Under the pieces are notes generated by a model. The model ran no database searches, had not been told where the DNA came from, and saw only the letters and a list, made by a program, of their open reading frames with translations. A program made the position numbers and the translations under genes. A stretch of DNA of 64,000 nt from Omphalotus guepiniiformis (taxonomy: Eukaryota > Basidiomycota > Agaricomycetes > Agaricales > Omphalotaceae), in the NCBI GenBank assembly GCA_028554645.1, contig JAQOOI010000009.1, forward strand, positions 1-64,000. The letters run 5' to 3'. This document shows, in pieces, positions 55,259 to 64,000 of the stretch (the first letter of the stretch is position 1; every line of letters starts with the position of its first letter).

Positions 55259-58200
55259 TGTGTAGATTGAGTGAGTATATGAGAGCTGGATGGATGAGCA
55301 AGCGGCAAATGGGTAGCACAGGAGGTATCGCTAATTTGAACGAAGTCCGTTCCAAGGGCAGGAAGTATATTGTTCGCAAAAAATCGACGTCTTGTCAACT
55401 TATACTCGAAGAAAACCAGCAATTGTCGCATATTAATTCCAAGTTCTATTGTATCGAAAAAAACCCATTGTGGTCAGCCCCTAAAGCAAAAAAAGAAACA
55501 AAAAAAAACCATATGTGGCGAACAATGCCACTGAGTGCCAGCACGCGGCGGGACATTGAGGCACCTATTCTGGATTCTGGCAGCAACTTCCAAGGATGTT
55601 TCTATTCGTTCAAAAGATTTGATAACAGTCTTGTACTGTAAGTGCTTGTAGTCCCGTTGTAGGTCACCGCTCTTCCATCGCTGCCAGGGGAAAAAATCAG
55701 AGCTTCCCACGGCATCCACGCTGGCACTCTGAGCTTTCCGGCCCGCAGAACGCCGTTCAAATCTCATCCTTTTGTCTGCATCGTCAGCATCGTCGGCAGT
55801 GTCACAGGCATCATTTCTCCGAAAGTCGACACTGAAGAATTACAAGTCTCGGCTGAAGAGCGTCACTTGATCCAAGGTGTGAACGATTGGCGTACTGTTA
55901 TATTGCCTAAACAGTCATTGAAGATGCACCACACCCTTTCGTCCTGGATGGCACCCGCTCATGCTAAATCCACTGGGGATTGAGTCAGAAGGCTTGGAAA
56001 TACCATTTGAAGATTTCCCACTATGGGAGGAAGGAAGACACAAAGTGTATCCTGTCGTATGTTTCGTTTTCGCCCTGACTGTTCTGTGAAGATCGATATG
56101 AACGACTCTAGGTTATGGAAGAATCTCGTTACGAAAACGCTGTCTTTCCAAGTTTATCCTTGCGGCGTTGCGGATATGATCCAGTTCCTGAAGGAGTCAC
56201 CCTGGAAGGCGCTTTGTACCACGATGGTGCGCATATAACCACCTCAAAGGGGTATGCGAACTCCTATACAAGATGCAGAGACCTGCCCTTGCTCCAAGCG
56301 TAAGCGCGACATGATAACATGAAGATTGAGGCTGGCCGTGCACTAAGTGATGAATGTTATATGCACACGATTGGTGAGCAACCACATTCACCTGTCACTG
56401 AGTCATTCTAATAGGACCCGTAGGCGTGAATCTAGTGCTCTTTTACATTGTGCTATCTTGTATAGCGTTGTCGGTGCGTTCACTCCCGACCAAGTGCGCA
56501 TGTTCAATCAATGCATTCTTGTGGCTTCCGATGATCCTACGGGACCTTCCCCTGAAGATGTGTGTGCGTAAAACTTTTCGATTGCGCAGTCGGTATTCAT
56601 GACATATGATTAGGCCTCAACATGAATGTACAAGTCCTGGTCCGTGGATGACAAGAAGTGTACAATATGCCAACGTAGTTTCCTGGTCGTGCCCACAAAT
56701 TTGGTTATTTGACGCTCATCCACATGTAGGAGCACCGTATCACGTCCGTGAGATTGAGATAATGACTGGCCATGTCCAACACTCGGAGTCTTCTGCCTGG
56801 CATCTTCGAGGGAGGCCTACTTTGCACCATGTGTCATTGCAACGAACTAGTCGATGAGACCTGCTCGCTCCTGGGGTCAAATTCATAGCGAAGACTTAGG
56901 ACGATCTCTGAACGTTAAACACCACTCTGAGAGGTGTGGTTCAGGCGCCACTGTGGCAGTCGCCGATTGACATGTATTGCTCAACAACATATATCCACTG
57001 CCACTCCATCCTGGCAACAGCTTTACGATCCAGAGATCTGGTTCTGTAAGCCTTGCCATCGTTGACACCATGAGCTCGCGATCCTGGTGGCAGGTTCGTG
57101 CAGTCGAATTGGTGCCAGCCGATCCCCTCGTCTCGTTGCGTTTCAGTGTATGGTCCAAATGGCTGGTCCACCTTAGTGCTAGCAACGGCCATCCCGCTAT
57201 TAGCAGTCATAGTTTGGGGCCCTCAAGCTATGACTGCTAATAGCGGGACGGCGACGAGAGATGATGGAGGTGCAGAAGAGTGCAGAAGGACATGGGAAAG
57301 AGTCAACATTTTAAGGCTAATCGAACAATAGCTGCAAACGCGTAAGCACAATAGTAACGCGTCTTCCCACGTGATCGTTCTCCTGGCCACAAGTGGCCAG
57401 ATATGACGGTTTGGCGAGCATTGTTGGCGAGCTATTGCGACGACCGGTTCGATCTAGAATCCATTTAGCTGGAAGTAATTCGGTGCGCTTGGCCTAGCGC
57501 TTGTCGGTGAAAGGTGTCTCTGGACGAAATGTGAAGACAGATCGGCGAAGAGAATGAGAAAGACTAGGAGACAGGTAAGTCTTCTCGCGTGTTACTGTTA
57601 ACAGTTGATGTAGCTGTTGACATAGGCTCGATCTCCAAAGCTTTGCGATGGAAAAGGACTCAGGGCCGTACTCACATTGTTGGGTTGGTTGATCATGTTG
57701 GTTCAAATCACGAGTGCAAGCAGGGTATTGTGTAGGTTGAATCGTGTCCTTTTCTCATTCATATCACATAGAGCTCGACTCTTATGGGAGATGATGGCGG
57801 TGCAAGACGGGGTGAACATCACGAGGCGGGCGAGGAAGAGGAGGAAGAGGGCGTTGAAGAATCAAGATGGAATTGAGGGGTGCATCGATGAGGATGCGGC
57901 AGTGGTGGTACAGTGTGGAGGAAACCCCAACGAAAAGAAGAGATCCGATGATCACGACTGCAGGCTCGGATGGCAAGCCTCATGCGTCAAGCCATAATCG
58001 TAGTCCAAGCCTCTGTTCATGCATCATCCTCTTTTGCGAGGGCAAGCATCGAATCGATTTTCCTGAAGCAAAAAGGCCCTTGCAGAGCTGAAAGCTGGAA
58101 GCCTCGGAATGTTCGCGGATTTGTCTGTAACGAACTTCCTTTGCAACAGCTTATAAAGCCCCCCTGTCGCATACCGAACCTTGGGTTTCCAGTCCTCATA

Positions 58201-59723
58201 TCCTGCTACAACATTGCACACGATCACCTCTCACTGTACGGGCGAAGGCCTGTTCTCGTTGCAAACTCCGTAGTCTACCCTAGTGAACTCAAATTCCGAT
58301 GTAGAACTTCCACGCATTGAACACCATACCCGTCGCCTCCACGGCTTCCATCTCATACACTACACGCTATTTCCCGTTATTACCCTCCTTTTTGAGGCCA
58401 GGACCAGTACGAGGGAAAGACAAACGAGGTCAATTGCGCAATCTGTAAATGTGCTATATGGGATCCAGCTCGACAGCGCCGACTCCAAGGTGTAGGTGCT
58501 CTGGACAGGGACCGGTATTCCATGATAATACAGTCAATTCGGGTTCATGACTGCTCTCGCTGTTACCTTCGATTCATCCAATGACGCCCGCGTGTTATCT
58601 GATTACGCTCATCCCGCTATTACTTGCTGTGAATACAACTGGAAATTCCTTCTCTATGTCATACCGTTCGAAGGTTTCTACCTGTTCCCTCGGGCTGTGC
58701 CTTGTGGTTCTCCTGCCACAACGCCTTGTTCTTATCTCCGGCTCCGCCATTGCCTCTCCTGCCTAAGTTCTATCTTAGGTGTGCGTTAGGTTGAAGCATA
58801 TACCGAGCCGAAAGAATGAGAGATTAGTGCATCTACGTGCGGTGCGACCATTCGAACGCGTCCTCAAAATAAAAAAGCCTAATGAATACCTATTACATCT
58901 CCGCCGGCTGCACCTTACGCCTTCCACCAGGGCTTGAACCAGCTACGTGTCGTCACTTACTCTTCCGAAGCCAGCATACGCATGCTCTCGTCCTTACAGT
59001 TCCGGCGTGCAGTGGTTCTGGACCGAATAGAGTGAGGAGGCGCTGAAGTTTCGTGGAGCGAGCCCAATCGCATTAGCGCCTGTAGACATGCGGTTGTGAG
59101 TGCGAATACCAGCTAAGATCGAATTGGCTAGCAAGCATTCATCGCCTTGCCCAATCCTCCATTTGTCTTGGGTGTGATGATTTGGTTGACCGTTGACCAA
59201 ACTGGAGCTGAAGTTCATATCCGCCTCATCGTACACAATAATCTACCTTCTCGGTGTTTTTACAGCTGGCCCTTTCGTAGAGTTGGCTCGCGCTGACAAT
59301 AGACCCTTCATGGCGAAGAGTGCCGGTGGGGGGTCGTACCTTGTCGACTAACAACGAGCACGGGGTAGTAGGAAGCACCTTTTACCGTTTCTCGTGACAC
59401 ACAGATTACAGCTTGTCCAGGAAAAAGTAGACCCTCAAACCTTGGCTGACCCTTGGAATGATTCTGGGAATTGAGTAGCCTCGGAGTCTTTGCTCCGATG
59501 CAGTGGGGCCACCTACTACTTAAATCCCGGATCTGAGCGCCTGATAGTACTAGGGTGTTGCGGCATGCGCAAACAGATCTTTTCCAGCCTGTCAGAGACC
59601 GTCTCCACATTTGGACTTGAGCTTGCACGCTTACACGAAGGTACAATAATGATAACTAGTCGCGCAATTATGGATTGATCGGTACCTTTAAAATCTGTCT
59701 CAGTCTGTGCGGGTATAATATGG
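55259..59723. other. Repeat-rich, mostly decayed region
   Basis: No intact gene is supported. Frames with protein-like pieces of unknown identity occur (plus 56,115-56,303 with ESRYENAVF; plus 56,461-56,571 with FTPDQVRMFNQCILVASDD; minus 58,994-59,236 with GANAIGLAPRNFSASSLYSV). Parts at 56,017-56,240, 57,180-57,385 and 57,786-58,015 recur in weaker form at 62,050-62,235, 62,395-62,535 and 63,537-63,750 in the same order. A perfect 20-bp hairpin sits at 57,193-57,247. Confidence 0.5.
57193..57247. repeat. Perfect inverted repeat, 20-bp arms, 15-nt loop
   Basis: The left arm CCCGCTATTAGCAGTCATAG is followed by a 15-nt GC-rich spacer and the exact reverse complement. A degraded relative lies near 62,400-62,455. 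Confidence 0.9.
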
Positions 59724-60272
59724 TTGGTGTCTTCGGCGCTGTCTAAGACTTCTGTGCGTATCTTAACTTCCGCACCACCACATCCACACTACCACGACTA
59801 TCACAGCCAAACTCGTGAACCGAAACAAATGTATGCTTCTGCCACTGTTTGTCTATTGTCATTGAACTCAGTGTTATCTTCTCAGTATTCAGCTATGTCA
59901 CAGGTCGATCCTAAGCCATGGCCACTTTCTGTTGCGTGCACCACAGGGTCAGACAATGCTGGCCTTCTTCATGCACTTCTTGCTGTTTCCACCTTTGATG
60001 AGATCTCAAATGCAGAGGACTTCGCTGCTGTCGAGAGGTACATTAAAGCTCAGGGAAAGGTCGACAGTTCAGGAAAGACAACTAGTGGGGTAACATTTTG
60101 GGTGTATCCATCCGGACTGCATGGGCCATTCCACGAGACAGATAATGGACAGATCCGACAACATGGTGTGCTTTTAACTATTGAGTCTGGTGTGTTGGTG
60201 CTGGATGCGGTGCAGAGGGCAAGAGCAGCCTTGAAGGATGATTTGATTTGCCACGAACATGTCAATGCTTGA
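59724..60272 (+). CDS. Hypothetical protein
   Basis: An open frame of up to 182 residues; likely starts are 59724, 59829 or 59895. Composition is protein-like, especially from WPLSVACTTGSDNAGLLHAL through GVTFWVYPSGLHGPFHETDN to VLVLDAVQRARAALKDDLIC. I do not recognise the family. The 59829 start would give a hydrophobic N-terminus (MYASATVCLLSLNSVLSSQ) that could be a signal peptide. It sits at the left edge of a second AT-rich patch. No intron is needed. Confidence 0.5.
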   Translation: MVSSALSKTSVRILTSAPPHPHYHDYHSQTREPKQMYASATVCLLSLNSVLSSQYSAMSQVDPKPWPLSVACTTGSDNAGLLHALLAVSTFDEISNAEDFAAVERYIKAQGKVDSSGKTTSGVTFWVYPSGLHGPFHETDNGQIRQHGVLLTIESGVLVLDAVQRARAALKDDLICHEHVNA

Positions 60273-60860
60273 ATACTAGGTGTGCAATAGTTGCAATTGA
60301 TTAGTTATCATGATGTACAGTAGTATGGTTTTTCTGCTCAATTGGCCAGATTCATATAAATGAGTACATTGTATGAAGTTTAAGATAATCCAACCATTTA
60401 TTGAGCAGATGTAGAAGTGCTCTGTGCCCAGCCCCTCTTCACATTCTATTCACACTGTCAAGATGCGGAGATATCAGGCTCTGATACAGTTGATATATCA
60501 GGATTCCTCACTGCAGGTCATTGGTCTATGAATTGTGAACTATCAAACTCATACTAAGATAATCTCAGGCTTTCTTATAAGACATCTATCTATGTGGTGT
60601 GAATTAACATCAATGTGAAAGCCAAATGGTATTTGTGTTTGTTCACATTTTCTAGAATTGCAGACTGTTAAACATAGATAATCTTGGCTTGAGTAAGGCT
60701 TCCATACAAGACATCCATGTGGTGTGAATACTAACACAAACATGAAAGTAAAATGTTGTCGGTGTTTGTTCTCACTGGTGATCTATGATTAGAAATTGAA
60801 ACCATTCTTTCTCCAAACTATACAAAATACTTGTAACTTCCAAAATGAAATATCTCAATT
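60273..60860. repeat. AT-rich spacer with diverged tandem repeat, period about 119 bp
   Basis: Units beginning near 60,558 and 60,677 share GATAATCT, AAGACATC, ATGTGGTGTGAAT, AACAT.AA and GTGTTTGTTC in the same order. Non-coding. Confidence 0.55.
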
Positions 60861-61150
60861 ATGCCTACCAAACTTTCTATCCAGTCTTTGATCCTTCTCC
60901 TGACTGTAGCTCATCATGTTGCAGCTGAAGATTGTGTATGGCAAGGTTATTTCAATTGTATCACTACTTTATATGGTTTCTGAGTCACTCATTTTCCATA
61001 GAAACAGCTCTAGTCTGTGCAGGTAAATGCACATCACCCTTTTTTCACAGGTGAGTGATGTTTAATTTAATATTTTTAAATTTAAGTGAGCTTCACTTTT
61101 AAACAGCTCCAATTTGTGCTGGTGAATGTTCTGCTGGAAAGTATGAATAG
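60861..61150 (+). CDS. Putative small secreted cysteine-containing protein A
   Basis: Begins with a good signal peptide (MPTKLSIQSLILLLTVAHHV, then AA) followed by EDCVWQ. Two introns are proposed: from about 60,946 (G/GTTATT) to about 61,008 and from about 61,022 (GTAAATG) to about 61,106 (AAACAG). They yield a short mature peptide with ALVCA, PICAGECSAGKYE and stop at 61150. The two acceptor regions are near-duplicates (AAACAGCTCTAGTCTGTGC and AAACAGCTCCAATTTGTGC), which suggests internal exon duplication. Small Cys-rich secreted proteins are common effectors or toxins in fungi, but no function is claimed. The exon model is tentative. Confidence 0.4.
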
Positions 61151-61501
61151 ATGGTGGTGGAAAGGGCGCCAGTTGTACATATAGTTCTTAAGCTGAGATT
61201 ATGTACCATGTACTAGTATTTTCATAAATAATTGAACACAGTAACTGATAAGTTCTTTCCCACACATAATTCAAACCATTATTTTCTATATAAAATCCAT
61301 CCAGAGAAGTCAAGTAAGGTTTGAGGGTTGAGAGTGAGCTACAATTATACAACATACAATTATAAATATAAAGTAGCAAACGATCAATCTACATGTCAAG
61401 AGAGATGCCAACCCTCATTAGCATGTGTTCAATGTTCAACACTTGCTATATAAACTAGACAAACAGATTAAGCAAAAGCCCAACCTTACTCACTCCTTAT
61501 C

Positions 61502-61967
61502 ATGAAGCTCATAGAACTGGCTGGTATCATAATGTTTTCTGCTGTATGCAGCGCAGCTTCCTCTGGCAACTCTGATGACATCAGCTTCTTGCACAAGCAA
61601 GAAGTCATTCCTTTGCAGCTTGAAACTAATGATGTGATAGTTTTATTGCTCTTTCTATACCTATTGACTCATTCTATTATAGACTCTTGATATTAGAATA
61701 TTGCATTCAGCCAAAGGAGGTTCTTGTAAGAATCCTGGAAAACTACAGAATCCTTATAAAAAGTAGGTTACAGGTTTCAATTTTGACTACTTGATATCTC
61801 ACTAAGAAACAAATAGATGTGATCCTTCCAAATCTACAGGCTTTTTCTCAGCACATAACTGCAAGAACAAAGGTGGAAAATATTACTACTGTATCACAGA
61901 TGCTGGTGAATTCTGTGTGTCTGTCAGTGCTGCTAAGAACATGGAGAATGGAGAGTGCTTCAAATGA
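61502..61967 (+). CDS. Putative small secreted cysteine-rich protein B
   Basis: The signal peptide is MKLIELAGIIMFSAVCSAAS. Intron 1 (GTGATAG at about 61,634 to TTATAG at about 61,680) and intron 2 (GTAAGA at about 61,726 to CTACAG at about 61,840) keep one frame. The mature C-terminus reads AKGGSC...SAHNCKNKGGKYYYCITD, then AGEFCVSVSAAKNMENGECF and K-stop. Five cysteines with compact spacing suggest a disulphide-stabilised fold. No family was recognised. It lies in an AT-rich patch 350 bp after protein A, in the same direction. Confidence 0.5.
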
Positions 61968-62711
61968 TAAAGAGATTTTATGAGTTGTACTTATGAGAAG
62001 TTTGTAAATATCCTGTGAACAAATGGGAGATGTTGACATGCTCTGTTCTCTGCTGGAAAGAAAGACACAAAGTGTACGTTTCGTCTTCACCCTGATTGTT
62101 CTGTAGATGAATATAAATGATGACTTTAGTTATAGAAGAATCCTGTTACAATGTCTTTCCAAGTTCATCCTTGCGTTGCGAAGATGATCATTGAACCACT
62201 TTCTAAAGGCGCTACCCAATGGTACACATATCACTGACTTGAAAGAAGACAAAAAGCCCAGTAGAGCCTGCAATTGCTACAAGTGTAAGCGCGCCATGTA
62301 CCAATTTTTATACTTTGATTGAAACTGACCATGTCATGACTACCAACTGGGTATTAGATGGCTTGACTCGGCCAAGGGCTAGTCCACCTGCCGACAGCAA
62401 TGTTAGCGGCTATAGGTTGGGCCTTCAAGCTAAGAAGGGAGAGACGGCGATGACAGATGCTCATACTTGATGCTCATGCAAGCACATTTCAATTGCAGCC
62501 AATACATCCGTCTTCTCACGTGATCGTCTTTCTTCTGCAATGGTTTTCAACTTCAAGCATTGTATTTAATCTTCCGTCTTCTTGGTCAGAGTGAGTCTGA
62601 TATGAACCAAAGATGGCGCCAAAAATAACTAAATAACAGTTTGAATTGGACAGACATCCATACTCTGAATGAATGAGCTGGGATACTCTTCACTTTGCAA
62701 CCTTCCGCCCT
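61968..62711. repeat. Degraded second copy of 56-57.4 kb sequence
   Basis: Matches include GAAAGACACAAAGTGTA, CCTGATTGTTCTGT, GTCTTTCCAAGTT.ATCCTTG, GGGCC.TCAAGCTA and TCTCACGTGATCGT. No coding gene. Confidence 0.55.
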
Positions 62712-63121
62712 TCATTCGTCATACTCTGCAGCTGGGATGATGTAGTGGACATGGAGCTTCCAATGGCAACTCCCTGGTGAGACGTACGTGTAGGCCCCTT
62801 GAGCGCTTGAGCCTTCGATCTTGATCTCAATTTTAGCCTGCTTCGTCCCCAGAGAAAGCTCCCTGCCGATATCCCACCAGCCGTTTGTGCCATCCTTATA
62901 GCAACTCTCGATGGTGAGCCCCACAACAGTGCCCGCAAACTCAAATGTATCGACCTGCTGCAACCTAATTTCCAATCAACGTGTACCTCTGCCACGTTAC
63001 GATGCTCGCGCACTGTGTATTTCTTTTCGCTCTCACCGAAACTGGTTCGCCCGAGGACGTGGGTGTCGATGAGTCTGAGGGATATCAAAGCAACATGGCG
63101 AACGCTGGCCCGTCACGTACA
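62712..63121 (-). CDS. Beta-rich hypothetical protein, partial multi-exon model
   Basis: The 3' exon (62,712-62,964) encodes LQQVDTFEFAGTVVGLTIES, then CYKDGTNGWWDIGRELSLGT and KQAKIEIKIEGSS, ending IIPAAEYDE. The alternating hydrophobic pattern suggests beta strands. Upstream GT-AG introns at 62,965-63,036 (GTGAGAGC...AATTAG) and 63,075-63,120 (GTACGTGAC...CCTCAG) are plausible, but the phase of the upstream exon is uncertain and no start codon is settled. I do not recognise the family. Confidence 0.35.
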
Positions 63122-64000
63122 TTTGTTTCGGGATCCAAGGCATTGGGCGTAGTCAAGAAGCATCTCGCAGCAACCCCAGCTTTTTACAATTCGCCCTAAA
63201 ATCACCCACCTCACGCATACAACCGCTGCTACCGCCAGGGAGGATGTCGGAGCATGACACTGCTTTCTTCGAAGGCATTAAAGGTCTCGCACAGTGAGCC
63301 TGATGCTAACAGGTACGTTCTCTCTTCCTACTTTCTCACCTTGTGTTTCATCCCCTATCTTCCACCCCGACTGATGGCGCGTCTATCTACCTAATCGCTC
63401 GTTCCATTCCTCACAGGCGGTCTTTGGAATAACCCCTTATTGGTTAAGCGATTCAGTGGACATTCGAGGTATACCGGATTAGATGCCTGAGTTTGAGGAC
63501 ATGATGCTGGTGAGGGTTCTGAGGAACATATAATTATGGAAGTTGAAGGCGGTGCAGGACGGGGTGAGCATCATGAGGCGGGAGAGGACAAGGACGAGGA
63601 AGAGGAGGAAGAGCGGGCGTTGAAGATGAAAACGAGAGATGAATCGATGAAGATGCGGCAGTGGTAGTACGTGCGAGCTCTTTTGCCTACTGCAGGCACG
63701 GATGGCAAGCCTTATGCGTCAAGCCATAATCGTAGTCCAAACCTCTGGCGCAAACGTTATCGATGGACACAGTCTTGAGATCCGAGATACGAGGAGTTAA
63801 TCAAAGATCTGTGGAACATTCATCGGGAAGTCCTGGACGTCCTGGATTCCGCCACTGCGGGTAATCACCCACTTAGCCACGCATGAATAAACTTACTGGT
63901 TTGTCCTTTATCCCAACCTCCTTTGGGCATATTCTCATCAGTGTTTCATTGACTTCCCGCTGTGTGTGTTGATCTGTCGGTCGGCACTAAATCAGCAGCT
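63122..64000. other. Unassigned, with repeat copy
   Basis: 63,537-63,750 duplicates 57,786-58,015 (AAGCCATAATCGTAGTCCAA, GATGCGGCAGTGGT). No intact gene is seen up to the window edge. Confidence 0.45.

Noticed and set aside
58900..58960. tRNA-like T-arm pattern (GGGCTTGAACCAGC)
   Set aside because: No acceptor stem or anticodon arm could be folded around it.
1..64000. CRISPR array or bacterial operon structures
   Set aside because: The sequence is eukaryotic with spliced genes; no regular direct repeats with unique spacers were found.

Overview
The window reads as nuclear DNA of a mushroom-forming basidiomycete (Agaricomycetes). Genes carry many short GT-AG introns of about 50-110 bp. The families seen are typical of that group: STE3-type pheromone receptors with farnesylated-pheromone precursors, F-box-like proteins, a C2-NACHT-WD40 NLR, a GH16 glucanase and a double-Myb telobox telomere protein. 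No species can be named from the sequence alone. All exon structures were read by eye.

Layout. 0-10.3 kb holds conserved genes: a secreted-domain/single-TM protein, a two-TM coiled-coil protein, the Tay1-like telobox protein (minus) and proteasome subunit Rpn9 (minus). 11.8-16.7 kb holds two STE3-like receptors in tandem. 17.8-19.3 kb is a secreted GH16 enzyme, followed by a short TIR transposon (19.5-20.3 kb). 20.5-24.1 kb is a tandem pair of F-box-like genes, then a PEBP-family secreted protein with a damaged splice donor. 26.1-31.3 kb is a visibly AT-rich island with a C2-NACHT-WD40 NLR carrying 14 near-identical WD repeats. 31-35.5 kb is mostly decayed sequence with a TLDc-domain remnant. 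An F-box-like gene follows at 35.6 kb. 37.7-48.0 kb contains three tandem copies of a multi-pass membrane protein with a secreted N-terminal domain, plus a chimeric pseudogene made of F-box and PEBP gene pieces. 49.9-55.3 kb contains a third STE3-like receptor and three CaaX pheromone-precursor genes. 56-64 kb is repeat-rich and decayed, with a few small plausible genes, including two small secreted proteins in a second AT-rich patch.

Interpretation. The receptors and pheromone precursors together are the signature of the basidiomycete B (P/R) mating-type region. It is split here into a receptor-only part (12-17 kb) and a receptor-plus-pheromone part (50-55 kb), separated by about 33 kb of fast-evolving accessory genes. 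Pheromone precursors would be farnesylated, exported and sensed by non-self STE3 receptors. The NLR and F-box genes in between belong to families often linked to allorecognition and rapid evolution. The two annotated cryptic pheromone genes of 57 and 59 aa are the easiest to miss in automated annotation.
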